This document shows, in pieces, positions 37,510 through 47,332 of a DNA stretch of 64,000 nt (the stretch's first letter is position 1; each line of letters begins with the position of its first letter). The DNA comes from Pelotomaculum sp. DTU098. GTDB taxonomy: Bacteria; Bacillota; Desulfotomaculia; Desulfotomaculales; Pelotomaculaceae. The notes beneath the pieces are model-generated. The model saw only the letters and a list, made by a program, of their open reading frames with translations, ran no database searches and was not told the origin of the DNA. A program made the translations under genes and the position numbers. The stretch is from assembly GCA_001512635.1 (NCBI GenBank), contig LFSA01000029.1:39193-103192 (forward strand), in the 5' to 3' direction.

Positions 37510-37851
37510 TTGCATTTATGGAGAAAGTCAATAGTCATATCCCAGGCAGCCGGGTCAAAGAACAATCGCCGGGGCCGGATTCCAGCAATTCAAAGCGTGC
37601 GCCATTTTGCCAGCCAGCGCCCTGGTTATGTCCTGCAGATTTCGTAATGAAGACTGATAACGTTAACACTGGCAAAGGGTATAATTACATTATTCCCCTT
37701 TTATCCCTGCTCATTTTCAGAGCCAAAAACCGCCCCGATAAGTAGCCGCAATACTGTATTTAGAGCCAGCACAATCTTGAAATTAAATCATTTTCTTGGT
37801 ACTGTTATGTAGTTGCAGAATTAATATTATGTCGAAAATGGGGTAGTTTTT
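37510..37851. other. Intergenic region, no confident gene
   Basis: About 340 bp. A rightward frame of 75 codons (37518-37745) has no ribosome site and low-complexity, proline-rich translation, so I do not call it. Nothing else was seen. Confidence 0.4.
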
Positions 37852-38710
37852 TTGGTCAGGAAAATTAGCAGCACGTGGGCAGATCTGAGCATGGTATTGG
37901 TTGCCTGTATCTGGGGTGTTACTTTTGTAATCGTAAAGAATGCCCTGGCGGATATTGGCCCTTTTCTGTTTGTAGGAATCAGGTTTCTCCTGGCTTCTTT
38001 ACTTTTAGCAGCCCTGTCTTTCAAAGATATACTAAAAGTCCGTTTCCCCACCCTGACCACCGGATCGCTGTTAGGAATATTTCTATGTATCGGTTACTCA
38101 TTTCAAACCCTTGGCCTGAAATATACCACATCATCTAACGCCGGTTTTATAACCGGGGTATCGGTAGTTTTAGTGCCGCTAATCTACGCGCTGATAAATA
38201 AGAAAAAACCCGGCTTAATCACCAGCTTGACGGTAATAATGGCAGCTTTGGGCTTATTTTTTATTTCCTTTCCTTCCGGCTCCTTTAGACTCAATTATGG
38301 AGACATGCTGGTTTTAATCTGCGCCTTTGGGTTTGCGATGCACATCATAACGGTTGATCTTTATTCTCATAAACATAACGCTGTAGCCATTACCGCGGTG
38401 CAAATCCTTTTTGTCGGTCTGGTGTGCTCTATTATCGGCCTGATTGTGGAGCCTTTCCCTCCCTATCTTACCTACAATGCCCTATCCGCCAACCGCAGTC
38501 TTCGCTACAGCCCTGGCTTTTTTGGTGCAGAACTACATGCAAAGGTTCAGTACTCCCACTAGATTTGCGGTTGTTTTGACCACTGAACCAGTGTTTGCGG
38601 CACTGGCAGGTTACTGGTGGGCGGGAGAGCGTTTAGGCCGACTGGGCCTGATTGGCGCAGGCCTGATCCTGGCAGCGATGCTTATTTCTACTGTGTTTAA
38701 CAGGTCCTGA
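37852..38710 (+). pseudogene. EamA-type drug/metabolite exporter, frameshifted
   Basis: Two overlapping rightward frames encode one EamA (DMT superfamily) permease of about 286 residues. The first (from TTG at 37852) has motifs LVACIWGVTFVIVKNAL and LRYTTSSNAGFITGVSVVLV-type text (KYTTSSNAGFI); the second ends VFATALAFLVQNYMQRFSTP and EPVFAALAGYWWAGERL. The frame changes by one base between about 38480 and 38500, after PYLTYNALSA. Removing one base there (or adding two) restores a full-length protein. Either a real disruption or a sequence error is possible. Up to ten transmembrane segments are expected. Confidence 0.85.
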
Positions 38711-38898
38711 TTACTACTCTTTTAGTCAGCCGGTTAAGCTCTTTTTTAAAAAAAGAATAGCCGGGCGAAAACTTATTTCCCCTAATCATGGAGACGATAT
38801 TATCGATTTATATTGCAGGAGGCTTGACCAGGCTTGAATAATACTGTCATAGCATCAGCAAGCGCCTGTGGAAACTAGCAGACGCCCGTGGGAACTGC

Positions 38899-38932
38899 AA
38901 GAAGGCAGGGAACGATGTCCCTGCCTTCTTTT
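38899..38932. terminator. Bidirectional terminator between the EamA and ARPP-1 genes
   Basis: AAGAAGGCAGGGA (38899-38911) and TCCCTGCCTTCTT (38918-38930), 13-bp perfect stem with a 6-base loop, followed by TTTT on the rightward strand. It separates two converging genes. Confidence 0.85.
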
Positions 38933-38949
38933 CACCAAATAAACCTGCT

Positions 38950-39948
38950 CTAGATACGGCTCCTCCTGGTTCTCCTGCTAGGCCTGCTGAGCGGACTGTA
39001 TCTTCTTTCCTGTTTTATATTCTCAGACGCGAACAAAGCCAGGTGGATCACCCTGTCTCCCAAAATGAGACTTGAGCCTGTTATACCATCGCCGCTCAGG
39101 CGCAAATCCTCACCCAAGCCCACGGAGGGATATACTGAAACTTTAGCCGCAGCCGCCCTGGTCAGCAGATCCTGTACATCCCCGTCATTGATTTCCTTTT
39201 GCTCCAGGCCGGCCATTTCAATTGCGTCCAGCGCATAACTCTCCACCATCTTCTTATACATCTTCTGCAGAGTGAACGGCGTATCAAAGGCATCAAGGCA
39301 GGTAAATCTCCCATTGATAAAAACTACAGCGCCCACCTGACATTCCAGGGCCTGAAAGGCGTCACAGTATCTCCGGAGTTTCTCCTCGTGACTCTCGTAG
39401 ACATCATTGACCGCCCGGGTTGGCGAATCCACCCGCATTTTCCTCTGCTTCCGCTCGACTTCATCCCATATCGCGCCCTGGTCTGCAGCAAACACACCCA
39501 TCGCTTCAAGATATTGTGATACTTGTTCACTTTTTTGGGCCCGCATCCTGGCGTAGGAAAAACGCCGGCTTTCTGTAAACTTTTCCGAGACATAGCGCCA
39601 GCGCTGCTGCTCGACACAGCTTACCGGTACCTTCAGCTCCACCTTCGGCCCAACGAGAATACTGGCATTCACCACCCGGTTCTGCTTTGCTCCTACCAGT
39701 ATTTCTCCATCCAGGATCAGTACCGGCCGGTCGCTGCTGTTGCAGACAAAGATTTCATTAACCCTGCCCTCTGAACTGGCCTCCTTCACTTCAAGGATAC
39801 CCTGCTCCAGGGCTTCATCGAGAAGAATATACCCGGGCTCCTCCCTTTCACCATTCAATAGGGGGAATATAACCAGGTTATCACTTCTCTGCGACTCCCC
39901 AATCTTTAGTTTTTTCAAGAATTCGGCCGGTAACGCCACATCCACCAT
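38950..39948 (-). CDS. ARPP-1 domain protein
   Basis: 332 residues. The middle part matches the ARPP-1 (DUF6569-like) pattern: VIFPLLNGEREEPGYILLDEAL, VCNSSDRPVLILDGEILVGA and KVPVSCVEQQRW (written here as separate motifs). ARPP-1 proteins occur near ADP-ribosylation and phosphatase-type stress systems. The C-terminus has an acidic/basic tail (RPSRRTRRSRI). No membrane segment. ATG at 39948 is preceded by AGGGGAT. Its biochemical role is not known. Confidence 0.75.
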   Translation of the reverse strand: MVDVALPAEFLKKLKIGESQRSDNLVIFPLLNGEREEPGYILLDEALEQGILEVKEASSEGRVNEIFVCNSSDRPVLILDGEILVGAKQNRVVNASILVGPKVELKVPVSCVEQQRWRYVSEKFTESRRFSYARMRAQKSEQVSQYLEAMGVFAADQGAIWDEVERKQRKMRVDSPTRAVNDVYESHEEKLRRYCDAFQALECQVGAVVFINGRFTCLDAFDTPFTLQKMYKKMVESYALDAIEMAGLEQKEINDGDVQDLLTRAAAAKVSVYPSVGLGEDLRLSGDGITGSSLILGDRVIHLALFASENIKQERRYSPLSRPSRRTRRSRI

Positions 39949-40358
39949 CCCCTTTTCTTGATTATATTTTCAGTATAAAAGGGGCTAGTGACACAAGCCT
40001 GTCATATTAGGGTTAATAATTGTTATTAACCAGAAAAAAAGTCCTAAATTAGCTTGCTCATTAATTTTGAGAATCTTTCCTTGAAATAACTTTACGCTCG
40101 AATACAATTATTACACAAAAAAAGCCAATTGTAAACCGAATAATATGCATATGGTTAACAATAACTGCTATCAACATTATTACAAACATAAACGTTAGTA
40201 TAAACCGGTTTTTTCATTCCTCCAGTCCAGTGAAATGGCATAAAAAAGCACTTCTAAACGAAGTACCCTGAATGAATAAATTTATGCACGATATTTCTAT
40301 CACAGCACTGGAGGCAGGTTCCGTTTTTTGAGTACCATACCGGGTAGGTAGATCCGCC
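39949..40358. other. AT-rich intergenic region
   Basis: About 410 bp of AT-rich DNA between the ARPP-1 gene start and the end of the NCS2 permease gene. It should contain the ARPP-1 promoter. No ORF or strong hairpin stands out. Confidence 0.4.
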
Positions 40359-41693
40359 CTAAGAGAAGTATTTTTTAGGCAGGAGAACGTGTTCGAGCAG
40401 CATACACAACAGCATGCCAACAACAAAACCGTTACCCAGGATGTACTGGGCGAAAACAGGAATTCCCTCAAATGAGCCGGCCGGCAGGTTCATCACGCCA
40501 GTGGCAACGAGGATCGGCAGACCTACCACAAAATAATCCCTGGCGTTAAACTGCATCCTGGCGTAATCTTTCAGCCCGAAGCCCAGCATCTGGCAGAAGG
40601 AAGCCAGCAGCACCGAATAACCCACCGGTTGGGGAATTGAGGCCAGGAAAGCGCCCACCTGCGGCAGCAGGCCCAGTAACATCAGGACTATGGTAAATAT
40701 AATAAAGGGCAGCCTGGCAGCGACCCTGGTCAGAGCAACCATGCCGGCGCCTGCAGAATAAGGCACAAAGCCCACCGTCGCCCCTAACCCGGCCAGGATA
40801 TCAGCGATGCCGGTAAAAGCTACACCCCTGTTGTATGACTTCTGGGGCAGCTCTAAACCCAGCACCCGTTCCATGGCCAGGATGCTGGCCACCAGGTTGG
40901 ACAGTACCAGCAGGCCGGTGAGCACGGATACAAACACTACCCCCGGGTCAAAAGTAGGGGTACCCCAGGCAAACAATTCAGGCAGCGTGATGAGCGCGTC
41001 CGATTTGATAAACTCCCCGGAGGGAACCCCCACAAACAAGGCGATTACCCATCCCACCGCAATGCCTATCAGAATGGCTATGCTTTGCAAAAACCCCCTG
41101 GCTTTGAGGTTGATAACCACGACGATGGTCACCACAAGCAAGGATACTAAGGCCGATTTCAGGTCAATGCTCCCCCCGCCGGTGTTAAGCCCGAGCATTC
41201 CCCTCACAAAGGTTCCACTTAACTGCAGGCCCAGCAATACAAGCACTGAGCCTGTTACAGCGGGTGTAAAGAGTTTTAAGGCCTTGCCGATGACTCCCGT
41301 CAGGCCCACTGCCACCAGGATAAGGCCGGCCGCTATAACGCCGAACTCCAGGTCGGTACGCAGCAGGCTCAGGGGTTTTCCCAGGCCCGGAGCCATAACC
41401 CCCAGGGTAATAAAAACAGCCCACCACATGCCGGCCGGGCCTTCGATAATAGGCAGGCGGTGGCCAAAGCACACCTGCAGCAGCGACGCCAGTGCCTGAA
41501 AAAAGAAAGTGCGCTGGGCCAGGCTGGCAATGCCGGCCTGGTCGAGCCCCAGGGCGCTCCCCACTACAATCGGCAGTACCGCCGTGTTGGCCACGGTAAA
41601 ACCAAGCCATTGCACCGCATAAATGAGCGTACGGTTTGCAGGCGGACGGTCCTCCAGGTCATATAATAATTCATTGTTTTTACTCAAAACCAT
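40359..41693 (-). CDS. NCS2-family nucleobase (uracil/xanthine) permease
   Basis: 444 residues with about 12 to 14 hydrophobic segments. Family motifs are VGLTGVIGKALKLFTPAVTG (about 123-142) and the substrate-site region VGFVPYSAGAGMVALTRVAA. The well-known NCS2 signature QNxGxxxxTx is not obvious, so its substrate could differ from uracil or xanthine. It would couple uptake to protons or sodium. Monocistronic, divergent from nothing nearby; the XRE-regulator gene lies 55 bp upstream on the same strand. Confidence 0.85.
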   Translation of the reverse strand: MVLSKNNELLYDLEDRPPANRTLIYAVQWLGFTVANTAVLPIVVGSALGLDQAGIASLAQRTFFFQALASLLQVCFGHRLPIIEGPAGMWWAVFITLGVMAPGLGKPLSLLRTDLEFGVIAAGLILVAVGLTGVIGKALKLFTPAVTGSVLVLLGLQLSGTFVRGMLGLNTGGGSIDLKSALVSLLVVTIVVVINLKARGFLQSIAILIGIAVGWVIALFVGVPSGEFIKSDALITLPELFAWGTPTFDPGVVFVSVLTGLLVLSNLVASILAMERVLGLELPQKSYNRGVAFTGIADILAGLGATVGFVPYSAGAGMVALTRVAARLPFIIFTIVLMLLGLLPQVGAFLASIPQPVGYSVLLASFCQMLGFGLKDYARMQFNARDYFVVGLPILVATGVMNLPAGSFEGIPVFAQYILGNGFVVGMLLCMLLEHVLLPKKYFS

Positions 41694-41748
41694 AGCCCCA
41701 ATCTGAATGGATCCTTACAGACTGTATCACTTTAATAATTCCTCTGGC

Positions 41749-42219
41749 TCACTTCTTGGCTTCATCTTTTCCGTAGATTGCAGGACCTTTAGCAGTTTTG
41801 TTCTTCTGGCCCGCTTTTTTGCCAGGTCCTGCTGATTTAGGCAAACTATGTTTGTCATAAGCCATCTCAGACAAGCGTATAAAAGTTTCCTTATCAATAC
41901 AATATCGATTGCGCAGCTCTGCTATTCTGTGTACAGCATCTTCCAGGGTCGGAGCCGTCAGCACGTATTCCTCGAAATTTGGCTTTCTTTGTTTGGGTTG
42001 GGGAGGAGAGGGATCGTCAGTATTTCCAACTAGATAATCAATACTTGTTTCATATAAATTAGCAAGGGTTTTGAGCGTATCGATGTCCGGCTCACTAACC
42101 CCTTTCTCATAACCAGATAACGTCTTATTATTTATATTTGTCAGCGCTTTAACCTGAACCTGGGTTAAATTTTTTGCTTCCCGCGCCTTTCTAAGACGCA
42201 GTCCTACCAGATTATTCAT
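41749..42219 (-). CDS. XRE-family transcriptional regulator
   Basis: 156 residues. The N-terminal 65 residues form a Cro/CI-type HTH: GLRLRKAREAKNLTQVQVKAL, then NINNKTLSGYEKGVSEPDIDTLKTLANLYETSIDYLVG (motifs at about 5-25 and 29-65). The C-terminus is basic (KKAGQKNKTAKG). It starts the leftward direction 55 bp upstream of the NCS2 permease gene and may regulate it, though no operator repeat was seen. Confidence 0.9.
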   Translation of the reverse strand: MNNLVGLRLRKAREAKNLTQVQVKALTNINNKTLSGYEKGVSEPDIDTLKTLANLYETSIDYLVGNTDDPSPPQPKQRKPNFEEYVLTAPTLEDAVHRIAELRNRYCIDKETFIRLSEMAYDKHSLPKSAGPGKKAGQKNKTAKGPAIYGKDEAKK

Positions 42220-42371
42220 TTCTTACCACCGATCATATATTAGCATTACTCCCAGATCCAATGAATTTATTCTTAGATTTATAGAAATATGCCTTGATTT
42301 CCTTAAAATTAAGAATTATCATATTTATTAGTAATATATTCCATGGGGAATTAGTAAAATGAGGTGGTAAA

Positions 42372-42649
42372 ATGCGATGGTATAAGATGGAATAAACTAT
42401 AATGACCGGTCATTAGCATTCGAAGAGTTATGGAAACGTCTCCGGAAGGAAGCCGAAGGGGTTAAAATCGACGTTTTATTTGAGGACGGGTGCCTGGAAA
42501 TGATATGGTCATTCAGTGAGCAGCGAACAAAGCTAAGGGTAATCAAATTGCTTCAGCAATGCGGCGCCAAATACCAGGAAAGCCACTCTTCCGTGCATTT
42601 CTGGGTTAGGGCGGATAAACACGGGCAAATGAATTTTGTACCGGCTTAA
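42372..42649 (+). pseudogene. Small hypothetical gene with apparent frameshift
   Basis: ATG at 42372 has AGGTGG upstream and begins MRWYKM, then stops after two codons. One base later a frame runs to 42649 with a coding-like translation (SLAFEELWKRLRKEAEGV, and YQESHSSVHFWVRADKHGQM). Adding one G in the GG of AAGATGGAA would join them into about 92 residues. The protein is small and mixed alpha/beta with no known family. A 19-codon ORF with a strong ribosome site follows 17 bp later. Confidence 0.45.
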
Positions 42650-42666
42650 AAAGGAGGCTCAATCTC

Positions 42667-42726
42667 ATGGGACTGATTATAAGTTTCCCTACAAATGGTC
42701 TCTGTTGCCTTGGTTGTATTTATTAG
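42667..42726 (+). CDS. Tiny Cys-rich ORF, 19 residues
   Basis: ATG at 42667 follows AAAAAGGAGG at ideal spacing and encodes MGLIISFPTNGLCCLGCIY, then TAG. The strong ribosome site is the only argument for translation. It lies 56 bp before the symporter start. Could be a leader peptide or the remains of a longer gene. Confidence 0.3.
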   Translation: MGLIISFPTNGLCCLGCIY

Positions 42727-42767
42727 GGGAGTAATCGCCCGCCTATGGTCCCAATAACCAAAATGTG

Positions 42768-42782
42768 TGCTATAATCAGCCT
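42768..42782 (+). promoter_or_regulatory. Extended -10 promoter giving a leaderless symporter mRNA
   Basis: TGC-TATAAT: a perfect -10 hexamer at 42771-42776 preceded by TG at the extended -10 position. The symporter ATG (42783-42785) starts seven bases later, at the expected transcription start, and has no ribosome site. The upstream -35 is poor, which is normal for extended -10 promoters. Confidence 0.55.
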
Positions 42783-44171
42783 ATGATTACATACTCCCAT
42801 TACCTGAGCATTTTGGGAATTATCCTTTTGGTGAGCCTGGCCGGCTTTTACTCATCACGTTTTATCCATACCGCAGGCGACTTTTTTATGGGCAGCCGGC
42901 AAATTGGTGCATCCCTTGTTGGAGGTTTCCTGGTAGGAGCTTTCGTAGGCGGAACTTCAACTGTCGGCACAGCTCAGATGGCTTATCAGTACGGTATCAG
43001 CGCCATATGGTTTACCGTTGGGGGAGGTCTGGCCGGTCTTGTTCTGGGGCTCTTCCTGGTGGAACCCCTGCGGGCAGGTAAGGTGGATACAGCTCCCCAG
43101 TTTCTGGCCCGCACCTATGGCGAATCCGTACGTCCCTGGGTTGCCGTTTATACTTCCGTAGGGATGTTTATTCAAGTGGGCGCCCAGGGACTGGCGGCAA
43201 TACCAATTCTGAGCAGTCTTTTTCCTGTTTCAGCACAGCTTGCGGCTGTGTTGTTTACCCTGGCGCTGCTTACCTGCGTTATTTTCGGCGGGTTTTGGGG
43301 CGCCAGTTTGGTGGGATTAATCAAAGTTGTACTGATTTATGGGATCTTGTTTATTGCCGGCTTGACGGGTTATCACCTATTGGGCGGGTTTCAAGGAGCG
43401 CACTGGGCGTTTCCTGAAGGAACCTGGCTTTCCCTGTTTCCCCAGGGCAAAGGAAAGGGACTGGCCTCGGTCTTTTCCGTGGTGGTGGGTTTCATCTCAA
43501 CCCAGACCTATCTTCAACCGGTATTCGCGGCAAAAAACAACCGTTCAGCCAGGCTAGGTGTTTTTCTGGCCGCCTTCTTGATTCCCCTTGCCGGCCTGAT
43601 CGCGACGGTAATTGGCCTGTATATGCGTGCCTCGCATCCGGAAATTGAACCGGGCAAAGCCCTGCCTCTTTTTCTCGTCAGCTATTTGAATCCCTGGTTG
43701 GGAGGAGCCGCTCTCGGGACCTTGCTTGTATCCTTGTTTTTGTCCGGTGCTGCCCTTTCCCTCGGCATCAGCACCGTCCTGACCCAGGATCTTTACCACC
43801 GGTTTCAGCCCAACGCACCGGATAAGAAAATACTACTGTCGTCCCGTTTAATGGTGCTTGCCGTTGGTGCTGGGAGTCTCTTATTTGTACTTTTAAACTT
43901 AAAAACAATGATCTTGGATTGGGCCTTCCTGTCAATGGCCTTACGCGGGGTAACTGTTTTTGCCCCTCTCGTTGGCGCTGTTTTTGCTTCAGGCTGGATT
44001 AAGCCTGAGGCAGGAGTCAGGGCAGTTGTTTTTGCACCGCTCCTGGCCATGTTGTGGGTCTTTTTCCTGCCTGAAGCGGGCGATCCGGTTTTTGTCGGGA
44101 TGGGCCTGTCTACACTGATTCTGGCCTGCGGGTTTGATAAAATGAGAAACGCAGGTCCTGGCAGAAGCTAA
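42783..44171 (+). CDS. Sodium:solute symporter (SSS family)
   Basis: 462 residues from ATG at 42783 (MITYSHYLSILGIILLVSLA); the upstream GTG at 42765 overlaps the promoter -10 and is unlikely. It has about 13 hydrophobic segments. Motifs of the SSS family: AGDFFMGSRQIGASLVGGF (about 26-44), VGTAQMAYQYGISAIWFTVG, and a late Gly-rich ALSLGISTVLTQDLY. It would take up a solute with Na+. The likely solute is not readable. Probably translated from a leaderless mRNA. Confidence 0.88.
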   Translation: MITYSHYLSILGIILLVSLAGFYSSRFIHTAGDFFMGSRQIGASLVGGFLVGAFVGGTSTVGTAQMAYQYGISAIWFTVGGGLAGLVLGLFLVEPLRAGKVDTAPQFLARTYGESVRPWVAVYTSVGMFIQVGAQGLAAIPILSSLFPVSAQLAAVLFTLALLTCVIFGGFWGASLVGLIKVVLIYGILFIAGLTGYHLLGGFQGAHWAFPEGTWLSLFPQGKGKGLASVFSVVVGFISTQTYLQPVFAAKNNRSARLGVFLAAFLIPLAGLIATVIGLYMRASHPEIEPGKALPLFLVSYLNPWLGGAALGTLLVSLFLSGAALSLGISTVLTQDLYHRFQPNAPDKKILLSSRLMVLAVGAGSLLFVLLNLKTMILDWAFLSMALRGVTVFAPLVGAVFASGWIKPEAGVRAVVFAPLLAMLWVFFLPEAGDPVFVGMGLSTLILACGFDKMRNAGPGRS

Positions 44172-44360
44172 GCGAAGGTCAAGGAACTCAGGAAGATTTG
44201 GGGCTTTCCCCTCTACTGTTTTTTAATTATTTTAATGTAGGCCTATTGTAACCAAAAAAAATAAGACATCCAAGCCGCTGGTGTGGCACCACCAGAAGAA
44301 TGAAAATGTCTATATTCAGGAAAGTCATAGTTAATACCGTTAATATTTATTACGAGCAAG

Positions 44361-47123
44361 CTATATAGATTGCTCTTTTTGAGTTATATTTTTGAACCTG
44401 ACATAGAAGGTCGTCCCTCCTGTGCCTGTATCAACCTCGATCCTGGCGTTGTGCCTTGCTGCTATGCTGTAGCAAACAGCCAAACCAAGGCCGGTTCCGT
44501 GCTCTTTAGTGGTAAAAAACGGCGTGCCCAGTTTATCCAGCATTTCAGAACCGATCCCCCTGCCCTCATCCTGCACTGCAAGAACAACTTCATCTTCTTC
44601 CAAATAAGTGCTGATAGTGAGCTTTTTACGGGCAGGCATTGCCTCCAGCCCGTTGCGAACCAGGTTCAATATAAGCTGGCGTATTTCTTTTTCATCAAGC
44701 AGTAATTCCTGCACTTCTCCAAGTTTAAAAGCCACATGTTTGTCGAAAACCATAGCGTCAGCAGTAATCAGGGGTGAAAGGGTCCTCACGATATCGTTGA
44801 GATCCCGGCGCTCCCGGTTAACTGCTTTATCTTTGGCCAGCGAAAGAAACTCGCTAATTATACAATTTGCCCGGTCCAGTTCTTCAATCATCAGTTTGAA
44901 ATAGTCGACGTATTGGGCGCACTCTGCTTTACCGCACAGCATTTGCAGAAAACCGCGCACCGTGGTCATAGGATTTCTAATCTCGTGTCCGATGCCGGCC
45001 GCCATTTCTCCAATAAGGTGCAGCCGCTCAAGACGGGCGATATCCTTCTCCAACTGCCTGCGCTCGGTTATGTCGTTTACAGTGCTCAAGATACACTGCT
45101 CTCCGCCGATAGTGATTATTTCTGCTGAAAAAAGTCCGGTGCGGACTTCACCGCGACTTGTGAGAAAATTGGTTTCGAGGTTTTGTACTCTGCCGTGCCG
45201 GGCGATAAGTCTTTTTATCTTTTTATAATGATTAATATCTGCCCAGATATTCAAGTCTTTTGCTGTGCGGCCTATTACCTCTTCACGCCGGTAGCCGAGG
45301 ACCCGCAAAAATGTGTCGTTGATGTCTATGTACCTGCCGTCAATAAAGCTGTTGATGGCCATCGGGCCGGGGCCTGACCTGAAGGCCTTTGAGAACCTTT
45401 CCTCCGACATGCGGAGATCTCTCTCAGCCCGTTTGCGCTCGGTAATATCCCGAAAAAAACAGAATAGCCTGCCGCCTCCCCTGGGAAGATACTTAACGCT
45501 GGCATCAAGTTCGATTATGCTGCCGTCCTTGCACCTGTGCCTGGTCTCGAAACGGTCTCCGCCCTCATTAATCATCACCTGGATGCGCTTGCTTATTTCC
45601 ATTTTCGTATGTGCCGCGTCTATTTCCCATATGCTCATACTGGCAAGTTCTTTACGGCTGTAACCTGTCATATGGCAGTATGCTTCATTTACATCCAGAA
45701 ATTTTCCATTGATGTCAACTAGCCAGAATCCCTCCATAGCATTATGCAATATGGTCCGATACTGTTCTTCACTTTCACGCAATGCCTCTTCCTGTCTCCT
45801 GCGCTCTGAAATATCGCGGATAGACTCTATAGCTCCAATACGATTGCGCCGGCTGTCGTAAAGCGGGGAGGCCGTACCCCACAAAATAGCGCCCTTGCCC
45901 CCAAATGCTGAAGGTGTGTAGTTTTCAGCAAAAAGGGTGTCCCCGTTTCTCCCAACGTTTTTATAATTATTTTTTTCAAAAACACTTTGATCATCTATAT
46001 CTACCAGATCAATCAGCAGGGGCCGCGCTTCCCCATAAAAAGGCACGGCATAATCCCTCTTTCCGATCATGTCTTTCTTTTTGATACCAGTCATTTCCTC
46101 AATAGCCTTATTCCAGGCAATGACTTTCTTGTCCTGGTCAATGACAAAGGTTGCGTCGGGCAAAAACTCGATAATATCCATAAGGCGCTGGTGGGCTGCG
46201 CGCATCTTTTCCTCATATTGTTTGTGAACGGTTATTTCAATGTTCATGGAAAGTACCATCATGGTACCATCAACATCGTAATAGGGATATTCATAACCTT
46301 CGAAGGTGTGCTTATCAGAATAGGTCCACTCCCATTTCTGAGGAATACCGGTCTCAAAAACAAGGCAAACAGGGCAACTACCGCATGCATGATCGCATTC
46401 ATAAAATATTTCATAGCAGAATTTGCCGGCCGGGTCTCCGAGCTTTTCCCGGAAGGAGCGGTTGGCATACCGAATCGAGTAGTCTCTTGCCTGGAGATAG
46501 ACAATTGCCGGGAGTTCATCCAGCAGTGAGAACAGCCTTTTCCGTTCTGTTTCCAGCTTTTGCTCTGCCTGCCTGCGCCCGATGGTTTCCAGGCGCAACC
46601 GGGTATGAGCGTCTACAAGTTCACTAACTGCTGCTTTTAACGAATTTTCCAGGTCGCTGACTTGCTCTCTTAATTCTCTCTCGATTAGCTTCTGCTCCGT
46701 GACATCACGCAGAATGCTGCAGAGCTTAATGCTCTCGCCTGTTTTTATAAGAAAAGAGGATTGTTGAATTTGACTGACGTTTCCATCCGGGTGAGAAATG
46801 GTAATATCAATAAGGCGGTTTACCGACCGGGTCTTTCCGCCTTCTAATAATTCCTCTTTGGCTGCCAGCAGTTCATTAAACATGTGATGTACTCTTTCAC
46901 TGTCAGGCACAAGTTTTTGAAAAATATCGGAGCATTGTTTCCCAATGACCTCGGAACGCTTAATTCCGCAAATCCTCTCCATGCTCTTATTCCAATCAAT
47001 AATAATCCCCTGGTCATCCGTTATAAAAATACCATCGAATGACTGTTCGAACAGGTCCTGGAATATACTCAGCTCTTTAAATGTATTGATGGATTCGATT
47101 TCGCTATTATACTTTTTACTCAA
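44361..47123 (-). CDS. Orphan sensor histidine kinase with five PAS domains
   Basis: 920 residues from TTG at 47123, nine bases after GGAGG; the GTG at 47141 lies inside the ribosome site. Five PAS units are visible, starting at about residues 30, 205, 335, 460 and 585 (for example FDGIFITDDQGIIIDWN and PDATFVIDQDKKVIAWNKAI). The second holds a Cys group, YECDHACGSCPVC. The HisKA domain has MAAGIGHEIRNPMTTVRGFL, like sporulation kinases, and the ATPase has VRNGLEAMP, DEGRGIGSEML and HGTGLGLAVCYS. There is no response regulator next to it and no transmembrane segment, so it may feed Spo0F/Spo0A; that is inference. Confidence 0.92.
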   Translation of the reverse strand: MSKKYNSEIESINTFKELSIFQDLFEQSFDGIFITDDQGIIIDWNKSMERICGIKRSEVIGKQCSDIFQKLVPDSERVHHMFNELLAAKEELLEGGKTRSVNRLIDITISHPDGNVSQIQQSSFLIKTGESIKLCSILRDVTEQKLIERELREQVSDLENSLKAAVSELVDAHTRLRLETIGRRQAEQKLETERKRLFSLLDELPAIVYLQARDYSIRYANRSFREKLGDPAGKFCYEIFYECDHACGSCPVCLVFETGIPQKWEWTYSDKHTFEGYEYPYYDVDGTMMVLSMNIEITVHKQYEEKMRAAHQRLMDIIEFLPDATFVIDQDKKVIAWNKAIEEMTGIKKKDMIGKRDYAVPFYGEARPLLIDLVDIDDQSVFEKNNYKNVGRNGDTLFAENYTPSAFGGKGAILWGTASPLYDSRRNRIGAIESIRDISERRRQEEALRESEEQYRTILHNAMEGFWLVDINGKFLDVNEAYCHMTGYSRKELASMSIWEIDAAHTKMEISKRIQVMINEGGDRFETRHRCKDGSIIELDASVKYLPRGGGRLFCFFRDITERKRAERDLRMSEERFSKAFRSGPGPMAINSFIDGRYIDINDTFLRVLGYRREEVIGRTAKDLNIWADINHYKKIKRLIARHGRVQNLETNFLTSRGEVRTGLFSAEIITIGGEQCILSTVNDITERRQLEKDIARLERLHLIGEMAAGIGHEIRNPMTTVRGFLQMLCGKAECAQYVDYFKLMIEELDRANCIISEFLSLAKDKAVNRERRDLNDIVRTLSPLITADAMVFDKHVAFKLGEVQELLLDEKEIRQLILNLVRNGLEAMPARKKLTISTYLEEDEVVLAVQDEGRGIGSEMLDKLGTPFFTTKEHGTGLGLAVCYSIAARHNARIEVDTGTGGTTFYVRFKNITQKEQSI

Positions 47124-47332
47124 CTCCCCTTTTCCTCCCACGTAAAAACATAAGGAATTACTTGGACACTGTCCGGCAAGATACCTTTAGTAATTATGTC
47201 GATCATTGACATTTATTAATTTTTTCCATTGCTCTCTTAGCTCCGCCCTATTCTCCTGGCGGGTGAGCCATCCATAGCTGACTAAATTATCTGATGGTAG
47301 ATGAATTTTTACGATTTTTTTACATATCTACT

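Noticed and set aside
41185..41610. Leftward frame inside the NCS2 permease
   Set aside because: It is a shifted frame of the permease gene with unnatural composition.
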